A stretch of 8,218 nt of DNA from Commensalibacter sp963921845 (GTDB lineage Bacteria; Pseudomonadota; Alphaproteobacteria; Acetobacterales; Acetobacteraceae), in contig NZ_CAWUGZ010000070.1 in the NCBI RefSeq assembly GCF_963921845.1, forward strand, positions 1-8,218, read 5' to 3'. The notes under the pieces were generated by a model that had not been told where the DNA came from, made no database searches, and saw only the letters and a list, made by a program, of their open reading frames with translations. Made by a program: the position numbers and the translations under genes. Each line of letters starts with the position of its first letter. The first letter of the stretch is position 1. Positions 1 to 7,104 of the stretch are shown here, one piece after another.

Positions 1-597
1 CTATAATAGTCCTAAGATCATAAACTTAAATAACCATTTAAAACTATAATAAATAGTTTTAATCGCTCAAGAACTTTTCTACTACTCTATAACACTAAAA
101 TTAATTCTATAAACTTGGAATTACAAATTAGAACACTAATAAATTAATGTTCAATCCTCGTTAAGCTAACAAATATTTTCTACATTGAGCAAATAAAAAC
201 TCATAAACGGTTTTATATAAAATCACCGACGGAGTTTTTAAATCTATATGTTTTTTATAGTTCCAATCATAAATCAAAAAACTGCTTTTTAACTAATACT
301 TTATTAATAGAGTTACTGGCTGGTTGTATAATTTTTATTGCATTTATCCACTTGGCTTAACATTAGTAATTTTGCTGTTTTGAAAACACTTTTTTGATTT
401 TTTATTACCATCAACACCTATACTCACGTTTTGACGAAAACTGATATTTTCCTTTTAAACCATATAAAATTTCAAAGACATAGATGGATCATAATAAAAT
501 ATCCAATTCTTTATAAAGGTTAAACAAAGCAATCTTATATTGCATATATTATGATATAAAATACTATTGAAGCGATTGTTTTTCTTTAATAAGGACC
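1..597. other. AT-rich spacer, no gene recognised
   Basis: I read both strands and found no reading frame of useful length with a start and ribosome binding site, no tRNA or rRNA, and no array of repeats. All frames are closed frequently by stops and the composition is much more AT-rich than the genes to the right. It lies downstream of the minus-strand aldolase gene, but I see no clear GC-rich hairpin plus T-run just past that gene's stop. It may be an eroded gene remnant or the far end of an intergenic region whose other gene lies outside the window. Confidence 0.6.
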
Positions 598-1632
598 TTA
601 AAGCATTTCAATAGCCTCTAATAACGTTTCAACCTCATTTTGTTTTGTTGACCAATTTGTGCAATAACGCATAACATGCAATTGTTCAAGAGAATCCCAA
701 TAAACAAAACCAAAATGCTTAGCGAAAAAATCAGCGTGCTTAGGAGTTAAAATAGGAAACTGCTGATTAGTACCAGATCGTCCAAAAAAACGAATCTTTT
801 TTTGTTCAAACGCCGCACGTATATCCAAAGCGTAACGCACTGCATTCTGGCAAATTTTTTGATAAAGATTATTTTCAAATAACGTACTAAATTGAATACC
901 AAGCAGTCGACCTTTGGCAAGAAGCCCCCCATGTTGTTTTATCATTGCACGAAAATTAGATTGTAAAGCTTTGTTCACAATTACAACGGCCTCACCAAAA
1001 AGTGCCCCGCACTTCGTGCCACCGATATAAAATACATCTGTAAGTTCTGCTAAATCGGTTAACTCTATATCGCATATTTCTCGATTGAGAGCATAACCTA
1101 ATCGCGCACCATCGATAAAAAGAAAAAGCTGATAACGACGGCAAACCCTAGAAATCGCCTGTAATTCTTTTTTACTATACAGTATACCCAACTCACTAGG
1201 ATGTGAAATATAAACCATAGCTGGTTGCACGATATGTTCTTTAAATGTACTTTTTATATAATAATTTTCCATAAAATTTTGTATTTGTTCTGCATAACAT
1301 ATTCCATCCCCAGTGGGTAAAGTCAAAACTTTATGTCCAGTCGCCTCAATAGCACCCGTTTCATGCACAGCAATATGCCCCGAATGAGCAGCAATTACCC
1401 CTTGATACGGCCGTAACATACTGTCAATAACCGTAGCATTTGTTTGCGTGCCGCCAACTAAGAAATGAATATCTGCGTCATCGTTTTTAATTGCTTGCTT
1501 TATGCGTTTCTTTGCTTGATCACAATATGAATCAAGACCATAACCTGCTGTGATTTCCAAATTAGTTTCAATTATTTTTTTTAGAATATCTGGATGGCAT
1601 CCTGTTTGATAGTCATTGCTAAATTTTGTCAT
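598..1632 (-). CDS. Threonine aldolase family PLP enzyme
   Basis: A 344-residue fold-type I pyridoxal-phosphate enzyme of the threonine aldolase / beta-eliminating lyase family. The expected reaction is retro-aldol cleavage of L-threonine or L-allo-threonine to glycine and acetaldehyde in the cytoplasm. Visible motifs are the N-terminal NDYQTGCHP (residues 6-14), a phosphate-binding GGTQTN (60-65), the HIAVHETGA segment (86-94) over the cofactor ring, the cofactor-binding aspartate in FIDGARLGYAL (D174, with R177), and the probable Schiff-base lysine K207 in GGTKCG. Length and both ends fit the family. The start ATG gives the usual short N-terminus, although the ribosome binding site before it is only weakly purine-rich. 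It resembles the branch common in Firmicutes, Bacteroidetes and some gammaproteobacteria more than classic E. coli LtaE, so I give no symbol. Substrate specificity is inferred from family. The gene is separated by a long spacer from the AraC gene upstream and is probably its own transcript. Confidence 0.88.
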   Translation of the reverse strand: MTKFSNDYQTGCHPDILKKIIETNLEITAGYGLDSYCDQAKKRIKQAIKNDDADIHFLVGGTQTNATVIDSMLRPYQGVIAAHSGHIAVHETGAIEATGHKVLTLPTGDGICYAEQIQNFMENYYIKSTFKEHIVQPAMVYISHPSELGILYSKKELQAISRVCRRYQLFLFIDGARLGYALNREICDIELTDLAELTDVFYIGGTKCGALFGEAVVIVNKALQSNFRAMIKQHGGLLAKGRLLGIQFSTLFENNLYQKICQNAVRYALDIRAAFEQKKIRFFGRSGTNQQFPILTPKHADFFAKHFGFVYWDSLEQLHVMRYCTNWSTKQNEVETLLEAIEML

Positions 1633-1966
1633 AATGATTTCTTTACGTTATGTTACTTAAAACCGTTGGATAATTTTAACTATTTAATTCCTATAAAACG
1701 TATTATATAAATCAAAAAGTTAATAAATATATCGTTACAGATTGTTACTTTAAATCCCTCCATTCCCTTCCAATAAATCCCTTTCTATTTTTTTTAATCA
1801 TAATCTAAAATCAAATTTTCTACTCACTGAACCAGTATGGATTTTATTTTTAAACTGTTTTTTAATTATTAAACTTGCTAGCAATGCCATACAAATTGCA
1901 GTTGATTTCACAAACCATTAATTATTTATTATTATCTACGTTGTACATACAAAAATTTTTTTAAAA
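1633..1966. other. Spacer upstream of the aldolase gene
   Basis: This stretch separates two minus-strand genes. It holds no supported gene. It should contain the promoter of the aldolase gene and the 3' end signals of the AraC gene, but no convincing terminator hairpin follows the regulator. One purine-rich patch on the minus strand (around 1752-1793, with several GGGA and GGAGGG runs) looks ribosome-binding-site-like but leads into no open frame. Confidence 0.5.
1702..1707 (-). promoter_or_regulatory. Possible -10 box of the aldolase gene
   Basis: The minus strand reads a perfect TATAAT here, about 70 bases before the aldolase start. There is no good -35 hexamer at 16-18 bases upstream. In such AT-rich DNA a perfect -10 box arises often by chance, so this is only a candidate. 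Confidence 0.25.
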
Positions 1967-2823
1967 TCAATCCGAATTTATATGCTCCATAATATAACGA
2001 TGACGCCATTTGCAAGGGGTAACGCCTATTTTTTTTGAAAAACTTGGCGGAAATACCCAACGTCACCAAAACCACATTGCAATGCAACTTCACAAATTGA
2101 ATAATATTTGGACAACAACAATTTTTGTGCCTTTATCAAACGCTGATGTCGTATAGCCTCTGTAATGGTTATATGAAAAGTTCGATGATAAATACGTCCC
2201 AAATAATCAGCATTGCATTTAAGTTGCTGGGCTAATTTTGACGTAGAAAGGTTTAAATGATATTGTGTCAAGATTAATTGACGAGCTTTCCAAGCTAATG
2301 CAGCACTTAAAAAAGAATCTGAAACGGTTTTATAATTGTCTGTGTCTAAATGTTGAAAAATCAATAATAAAATAAATTCAAGGGATCGGCTTCGTTTTGT
2401 TTGGTTTTGATTATTTAAATATTGATGAGCAATATTTTCCTGTTCAGCTAAAAATTGTCTAAACAATGAAAGCATGTATTGAAAATTCGAAACTTTTTTA
2501 TACTGAGGAAATGATAAAGTGGATTCAGAAAATTGTCGATCAACAATTTGATCACTTTGAAGTTCAAAATGAATCCAATAAAATTTCAAATCGGACGAAA
2601 ACTTTCCAATTCCTGTGTGCCAACGTTGAGGCCATAATAACAAACTTTCCCCTACGCCAATGTCAAAACGTACGTTTTCTTCCTGAATGGCTAGTTTACC
2701 ACTTTCCACAAAAACCAGCTCCCAAGAATTAAGCCTGCGCTTAGGATGACTGCCTACTCCTCGTGAAATAAATAAACCCCCATTTTGCACTCTAATTGGT
2801 AATTTTATGTTCAAATTTAACAT
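1967..2823 (-). CDS. AraC-family regulator, frame broken at an A8 tract
   Basis: A transcription regulator with an N-terminal AraC-type cupin sensor domain (about residues 8-95, with ELVFVESG, a GESLLLWP stretch, H69 and the FYWIHF strand) and a C-terminal two-helix-turn-helix DNA-binding domain (about 180 to the end). The first recognition unit is at about 193-213 (STSKLAQQLKCNADYLGRIY) and the second begins at about 243 (ICEVALQCGFGDVGYFRQVF). The zero frame stops with TAG at 2026-2028 right after FQKK, residue 265, so it lacks the family's usual G-x-TP-x-x-(W/Y)R ending. Shifting back one base in the A8 tract reads on as IGVTPCKWRHRYIMEHINSD to a TGA at 1967-1969, giving 285 residues, a normal family length. 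It is divergent from the symporter and GH127 genes and so most likely activates them in response to an arabinose-type ligand (inference). It is either a recent pseudogene, a gene rescued by slippage, or a base-calling error. Confidence 0.85.
2029..2036 (-). other. A8 slippage-prone tract in the AraC gene
   Basis: Read on the minus strand in the zero frame this is CAA AAA AAA TAG, so the last seven A's form A_AAA_AAA, the classical -1 slippery heptamer, followed immediately by a stop. One extra A in the transcript, or a -1 ribosomal shift, restores the full regulator C-terminus. I see no clear stimulatory hairpin just downstream and no Shine-Dalgarno-like element about 10 bases upstream, which favours RNA polymerase slippage or plain mutation over programmed ribosomal shifting. 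Confidence 0.6.
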
Positions 2824-2871
2824 AAAAAGTAGATTCCTGTTTTTGTTCTTTTCGTGATTATTCTACATACA

Positions 2872-2885
2872 AATTAGGAATTAGG
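2872..2885. repeat. Tandem duplication of AATTAGG
   Basis: Two perfect head-to-tail copies of the heptamer AATTAGG overlap the end of the left copy of the longer direct repeat. It may be part of a regulator site or a simple replication-slippage duplication. Confidence 0.5.
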
Positions 2886-2920
2886 TTATTTTAAATACTT
2901 ATATTCACAACAACGTTATA

Positions 2921-2936
2921 AGTCGGAATCACGACT
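2921..2936. repeat. Short inverted repeat AGTCG-N6-CGACT
   Basis: Perfect 5-base arms (2921-2925 and 2932-2936) around a six-base centre. It is the most GC-containing patch of the divergent region and sits almost at its midpoint. It could be an operator for a dimeric repressor or nucleoid factor; no T-run follows, so it is not a terminator. Confidence 0.35.
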
Positions 2937-3050
2937 ATTTTATACTTTTTTCTTCTCTTGTTAAATTTGCAGTCTCCCTACAAATTAAAATGGTATTTTG
3001 TAACAGCTTGTAATTAAAAAAATATTCAATTTTCATAAGATTTTAATTTT

Positions 3051-3056
3051 GAAGAG
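3051..3056 (+). promoter_or_regulatory. Ribosome binding site of the symporter gene
   Basis: GAAGAG lies six bases before the ATG at 3063. It supports that start over later in-frame methionines. Confidence 0.6.
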
Positions 3057-3062
3057 TCGTTC

Positions 3063-4457
3063 ATGACTTCTATTCCTCTTTTTAATAAAATCGTTACTAA
3101 GCCCATAGTTAACAACAAACTTACCGTCCTAGAAAAAATTGGATATGGTCTAGGAGATGCTGGCGGTACGGTTATTACCTGTTTAATTACAAGTTTTTTA
3201 ACCTTTTACTACACGGATGTATTTGGACTAACGCCGACCACTGTCGGAACCTTATTCATGATAATACGAATTTTTGACGCCATCTCTGATCCTGTTATGG
3301 GAGCTATTGTCGATCGCACTCAAAGTCGCTGGGGACGCTTTCGACCTTGGCAACTATGGATTGCTGTACCGATTGGTGTTGTTGGCTTTTTAACCTTTAC
3401 GGTACCAAACACTACGATAAACGTTAAGATTCTTTGGGCTTTTGCAACATATTTCATGCTTTCTATCAGTTATACCGCGATTAATGTACCTTATTGTGCG
3501 TTAATTAATGCAATGACCAGCCGTCACCAAGAAGTAGTTTCTTGTCAATCTTGGCGCTTTATCTTGTGCGGGATTGCAGGATTTATTGTTTCTGTTGGAT
3601 TGCCTTGGTCAGTCCAAAAAACAGTTCCTGGAAATCCTGCACAAGGTTATCAAATAGGTGTCGGCTTATTATGTATCATAGCCACTCTTATGTTTTTATG
3701 CTGTTTCTCTTTGGTACGCGAACGAATTCCTCTTAATCTTATGGGGAAATTTTCTTTGAAAGATCATCTAAAGGCACTCCGTAAAAATGATCAATTGTTG
3801 CTTATGCTATTGATGTCATTTTTATTAATCAATGTCTTTAATATTCGAGGCGGTGGATACATGTATTTCATTCTTTATTCAATGCATGGCAATACTGCCT
3901 ATACAACTTTATTTTTTGCCACGGTGACGTTTGCTTCCATTCTGGGCGCTATTATTATAAATCCTCTTTCTCGACGTTTCGATACCGTACAGCTCTATTA
4001 TTACACCAATTTGGTTTTAGCGGTTTTGGCTATTGGAATGTGGTTTATTCCTACTGGACTTACATTACAAAACATATGGTTGATGATTATTTTGGCTAAC
4101 AATATTATCTTAGGTTTTACTTTACCGCTTCATTTTGCCCTAATGGCTTTTGCAGATGATTACGGGGAATGGAAAACAGGAATTCGTTCCTCAGGAATGA
4201 ATTTTGCATTCAATTTATTTTGTATAAAACTGGCTTGGGCATCCAGTGCTGTACTTATTAGTGGTGTTTTTATTCCAGTCTCCTATCATCCTGGATACAA
4301 AAACCAGACTTCTCTTTCCCTACATGGAATTAAAGCTTTCGAAAGCCTTTTGCCTGCCTTTTTTCACTTATTATTAGCAATTTCAGTTCGATGGTGTCGA
4401 TTGGACAATTCTATGTTGTCACGTATATCGCAAAATCTTCGTCAACGCCATCTCTGA
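3063..4457 (+). CDS. GPH-family sugar:cation symporter (MFS)
   Basis: A 464-residue inner-membrane transporter of the glycoside-pentoside-hexuronide:cation symporter family (MelB/XynP/YicJ type). These proteins import oligosaccharides or glycosides with Na+ or H+. Family marks are IGYGLGDAGG (26-35), YYTDVFGL (49-56), the long loop signature FDAISDPVMG with DRTQSRWGRFRPW (71-80 and 84-96), and DYGEWKTGIRSSGM (366-379) with a conserved lysine, K371. About twelve hydrophobic segments are visible and the C-terminus ends in the usual charged tail. It has a good ribosome binding site. Only 7 bases separate it from the GH127 gene, so the two are very probably one operon, and the likely cargo is a beta-L-arabinofuranosyl oligosaccharide. 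The substrate is inferred from the neighbour, not from the protein sequence itself. Confidence 0.88.
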   Translation: MTSIPLFNKIVTKPIVNNKLTVLEKIGYGLGDAGGTVITCLITSFLTFYYTDVFGLTPTTVGTLFMIIRIFDAISDPVMGAIVDRTQSRWGRFRPWQLWIAVPIGVVGFLTFTVPNTTINVKILWAFATYFMLSISYTAINVPYCALINAMTSRHQEVVSCQSWRFILCGIAGFIVSVGLPWSVQKTVPGNPAQGYQIGVGLLCIIATLMFLCCFSLVRERIPLNLMGKFSLKDHLKALRKNDQLLLMLLMSFLLINVFNIRGGGYMYFILYSMHGNTAYTTLFFATVTFASILGAIIINPLSRRFDTVQLYYYTNLVLAVLAIGMWFIPTGLTLQNIWLMIILANNIILGFTLPLHFALMAFADDYGEWKTGIRSSGMNFAFNLFCIKLAWASSAVLISGVFIPVSYHPGYKNQTSLSLHGIKAFESLLPAFFHLLLAISVRWCRLDNSMLSRISQNLRQRHL

Positions 4458-4464
4458 TAACAAT

Positions 4465-6441
4465 ATGAGAACCATTATGATTCATTCTTCAAGTATGGAA
4501 GTAGATTTAACGCAGCTAACTATTGAAGATCCGTTTTTTAGGCAATACCAACAACTGATTAGGGATATTGTCATTCCCTATCAGTGGGAAGCTTTGAACG
4601 ACCGTATTCCAGAAGCCGAAGCAAGTCATGCCATCGAAAATTTCCGTATCGCTGCAGGCCAAGTGCAAGGAAAATTCTATGGAATGGTTTTTCAGGATAG
4701 CGATGTAGCCAAATGGATTGAAGCGGTTGCATATTCTCTATGTGAAAAGCACGATGAGGCACTCCTAAAAATCGCAGAGGAAGTTATTGAACTTATCGCT
4801 GCAGCGCAATGTGAAGATGGGTATTTAAATACTTATTTTACCGTCAAATGTCCTAAAGAACGATGGACTAATCTGGCTGAATGCCATGAACTTTACTGTG
4901 CAGGGCATATGATAGAGGCAGGGGTTGCTTTTTTCCAAGCGACAGGGAAACGTAGATTACTAGACGTTGTATGCCGTTTAGCGGATCATATTCATCGCCT
5001 TTTTGGTCCAAAAGAAGATCAACTTCATGGCTACCCAGGGCATCCAGAAATAGAATTGGCACTAATACGTCTATACGAAGTTACAGAAAACCGTTGCTAT
5101 ATGAATTTAGCCAACTATTTCATAGAGCAACGTGGCACCCTTCCCCATTTTTATGACCTTGAATATAAAAAGCGAGATGAAAAATTTCATTCAAACGCTC
5201 ACGGTCCAGCATGGATGATTAAAAACAAAGCTTACAGTCAAGCACACGTACCTCTGTCAGAACAACAGAGGGCTGTCGGCCATGCGGTACGATTTGTATA
5301 TTTATTGACGGGAACAGCCCACCTCGCGCGACTAAATAAAGACGAAGCAAAACGTCAGACTTGCCTACGTCTTTGGGAGAATATGGTTCAAAAACAGCTA
5401 TTTATTACCGGCGCAATAGGGTCTCAGAGCTGGGGCGAATCGTTTAGTTCAGACTATGATTTACCAAGCGATACCGCTTATGCAGAAAGTTGTGCTTCGG
5501 TAGGATTGATAATGTTTGCACGGCGAATGTTAGAGATGGAGTGCGATAGCCACTATGCGGATATTATGGAACGCGCGCTTTATAACACCGTATTGGGAGG
5601 AATGGCACTAGATGGCAAACACTTTTTTTATGTAAATCCGTTAGAAGTTCATCCCAAAACGTTGCCCTTTAATCATATGTATGATCATGTCAAACCAACA
5701 CGACAACGTTGGTTCGGATGTGCCTGTTGCCCACCTAATATTGCCAGATTAATCAGCGCTATCGGTTATTATATTTATACTTTAAAACCCGATGCGCTTT
5801 ACATTCATCTTTATATTGGAAATACAGTTGAAATACCGATAGGAAAACAAAAATTAATTCTTCGCATTCAGGGCAATTATCCTTGGAGCGGACGTATAAA
5901 AATGACTGTTCTTTCATCAACTCCTATTTTCCATACGCTAGCCCTTCGTGTGCCAGACTGGTGCGACAGCACACAATTACACCTCAATCACAAATTAAGT
6001 AACGGAGCTATCAACAAAGGATATTTGCATATTTCTCATAAATGGCAAAAGGGAGACTGCCTTACTTTAAATCTTTCCATGCCTATTCGTAAAGTTTACG
6101 CAAATTCTCTGGTACGTCAATTAGCGCGTAAAGTTGCTTTGCAACGAGGTCCTTTAATATATTGCTTGGAAGAAATGGATAATGGTGTAGAGTTACACAA
6201 TTTAACCTTGCCCCAAACAAGCAAGATGAATGTCATTAAAGGGCAAGGTCTATTTGAACACCAAATTTTAATCGAAGCTGAAGGCTATCGCTATACGCAG
6301 AACAATCCAGAACAGTCAGCTTTATACCATTATGATCACTTACCAACAGCCAAACATCCTCAGAAACTTACGTTTATTCCTTGGTTCAGTTGGGCAAATC
6401 GCGATATTGGAGAGACGCGTATTTGGATTAATGAAGAATAA
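4465..6441 (+). CDS. GH127 beta-L-arabinofuranosidase
   Basis: A 658-residue glycoside hydrolase of family 127 (formerly DUF1680), close in length and motifs to Bifidobacterium longum HypBA1, which releases L-arabinose from beta-L-arabinofuranosides such as beta-1,2-arabinobiose. Early signatures are VIPYQWEALND (36-46) and GMVFQDSDVAKWIEA (73-87); GHPEIELAL is at 192-200. The active site is complete: a GE acid/base glutamate (E325), zinc ligands in AESCASVG (E341, C343), and GCACCPPNIARLI (418-430) with the adjacent cysteines C421 and C422, the first the expected nucleophile and the second a zinc ligand. The E325-E341-C343 spacing equals that of HypBA1 E322-E338-C340. A beta-sandwich C-terminal region ends in FSWANRDIGETRIW. 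No signal peptide is visible, so it is cytoplasmic and acts on imported substrate. The annotated ATG has no clear ribosome binding site; Met5 (4477) or Met11 (4495) are possible starts. Met11 gives an N-terminus closer in length to HypBA1. Confidence 0.93.
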   Translation: MRTIMIHSSSMEVDLTQLTIEDPFFRQYQQLIRDIVIPYQWEALNDRIPEAEASHAIENFRIAAGQVQGKFYGMVFQDSDVAKWIEAVAYSLCEKHDEALLKIAEEVIELIAAAQCEDGYLNTYFTVKCPKERWTNLAECHELYCAGHMIEAGVAFFQATGKRRLLDVVCRLADHIHRLFGPKEDQLHGYPGHPEIELALIRLYEVTENRCYMNLANYFIEQRGTLPHFYDLEYKKRDEKFHSNAHGPAWMIKNKAYSQAHVPLSEQQRAVGHAVRFVYLLTGTAHLARLNKDEAKRQTCLRLWENMVQKQLFITGAIGSQSWGESFSSDYDLPSDTAYAESCASVGLIMFARRMLEMECDSHYADIMERALYNTVLGGMALDGKHFFYVNPLEVHPKTLPFNHMYDHVKPTRQRWFGCACCPPNIARLISAIGYYIYTLKPDALYIHLYIGNTVEIPIGKQKLILRIQGNYPWSGRIKMTVLSSTPIFHTLALRVPDWCDSTQLHLNHKLSNGAINKGYLHISHKWQKGDCLTLNLSMPIRKVYANSLVRQLARKVALQRGPLIYCLEEMDNGVELHNLTLPQTSKMNVIKGQGLFEHQILIEAEGYRYTQNNPEQSALYHYDHLPTAKHPQKLTFIPWFSWANRDIGETRIWINEE

Positions 6442-6768
6442 ATCAAAATTTTATTATAAAAACAGATTTAAAGATGGATGTATAGACATTTTGCAGTTCT
6501 ATAAAGCTTAAAAAATTTTCATTTTTAACAAGGTACGTTCAATCTATGGTTTTTTGGATTTTATTATTACCGCTTCAGGGTAGTTCTTAATAATTTTATC
6601 AAAAAGCAATAAGGTTTTATTAACGGGGTTAAGACAGGTACTTAGAGAGGAGCTGCATTTATCGGAGCTTTAAAAACAAGTTGCAATGCATTAAAATTAA
6701 AGAACATATTTATACGTTTTGTAAATTGCTTTAGGAACTTTAACCATATTATCTATAGAAAAGCCTAC

Positions 6769-6785
6769 TACTAAAAATATTAGTA
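6769..6785. repeat. Short inverted repeat TACTAA-N5-TTAGTA
   Basis: Perfect six-base arms around AAATA. It is AT-rich and lacks a downstream T-run, so it is at most a weak hairpin. It lies about 40 bases before the terminator-like hairpin. Confidence 0.25.
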
Positions 6786-6823
6786 ATAAAAAACTGTCTT
6801 AACAAAGCTATAGAAAAAACATC

Positions 6824-6851
6824 ACTAAAGAATATGAATCTTTAGTTTTTT
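6824..6851 (+). terminator. Terminator-like hairpin, possibly bidirectional
   Basis: ACTAAAGA (6824-6831) pairs with TCTTTAGT (6839-6846) across a seven-base loop and is followed by a T-run to 6851. On the opposite strand the same stem is followed, after GATG, by a run of six T's, so it could also end transcripts from gldA. The stem has only two G-C pairs and is therefore weak. It lies about 380 bases past the GH127 stop. Confidence 0.45.
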
Positions 6852-7104
6852 CTTTTCCCAGATTGTGTAGGATCTTTTTTTATTGGTAAAGGCAGAAGGA
6901 TCCGATCCATCAATACGATATCAATTGGATTAACAGCCAGTATATATTTCACACTGTTTTATTAATTTTAAACATAGCGATCATTCAAAAAATCTATACC
7001 AATATGGTAAAATTAGACTTCCCTTCAGCATTAAAACATTTTCAACGCAATAAAGAATGAAACAAAAACGACAAGGGTAACGGAATAGTAGATGAATTTT
7101 AAAA

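Larger units (their letters stand above)
2862..2987. repeat. Imperfect 15-base direct repeat pair, candidate operator
   Basis: TCTACATACAAATTA at 2862-2876 and TCTCCCTACAAATTA at 2973-2987 match at 13 of 15 positions and lie in the same orientation, 111 bases apart start to start. The left copy lies about 38 bases before the regulator start and the right copy about 76 bases before the symporter start. AraC-family proteins commonly bind direct repeats of roughly this length, sometimes far apart with looping. Assignment as operator is inference; AT-rich sequence lowers the significance. Confidence 0.35.
2824..3062. promoter_or_regulatory. Divergent control region of AraC gene and symporter operon
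   Basis: This 239-base region must carry both promoters. On the minus strand a TAGAAT (2860-2865) about 37 bases before the regulator start could be its -10 box, but the -35 is poor; an AGGA element lies about 12 bases before that start. On the plus strand no consensus sigma-70 pair is evident, as expected for an activator-dependent promoter. The region also contains a 15-base direct repeat pair, a tandem 7-mer and a short inverted repeat, listed separately. I looked for a CRP site and found only half-sites. Confidence 0.55.
6442..7104. other. Spacer between GH127 gene and gldA, possible relic
   Basis: The two flanking genes converge here, yet the gap is about 660 bases, much longer than needed for terminators. 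No intact gene is supported. One plus-strand frame (6613-6774) is open for 53 codons apart from a TAG at 6643-6645, in a locally GC-richer patch containing the purine run AGAGAGGAG (6644-6652), and reads as plausible protein (INGVKTGT, then RGAAFIGALKTSCNALKLKN after the stop). I do not recognise it. It has no start codon, so it could be a decayed gene fragment or chance. Confidence 0.35.

Noticed and set aside
326..331. Perfect TATAAT in the left spacer
   Set aside because: No -35 element at the right distance and no gene downstream; common by chance in DNA this AT-rich.
747..932. 61-codon second minus-strand frame inside the aldolase gene
   Set aside because: It is a shifted-frame shadow of a gene with clear PLP-enzyme motifs; its composition is low-complexity and protein-unlike.
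1967..2036. Programmed ribosomal frameshifting with a stimulatory structure in the AraC gene
   Set aside because: The slippery heptamer is present, but I could not find a stable hairpin just downstream or a Shine-Dalgarno-like stimulator upstream, so the programmed version is not claimed.
2466..2732. 88-codon plus-strand open frame antisense to the AraC gene
   Set aside because: It lies wholly inside a well-supported regulator gene on the other strand, has no family motif and no good ribosome binding site.
2854..2909. Possible CRP sites near GTGA and TCACA half-sites
   Set aside because: In each case only one half matches TGTGA-N6-TCACA; the partner half matches at one position of five.
3542..3736. 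64-codon plus-strand frame inside the symporter gene
   Set aside because: Out-of-frame shadow of a transporter whose own frame is continuous and motif-rich.
4571..5156. Three 61-64 codon frames on both strands inside the GH127 gene
   Set aside because: All overlap the conserved N-terminal half of GH127 and show no independent coding signal.
6886..7060. 57-codon plus-strand open stretch before gldA
   Set aside because: No start codon near its beginning, no ribosome binding site and no recognisable motif; expected by chance in a 660-base spacer.
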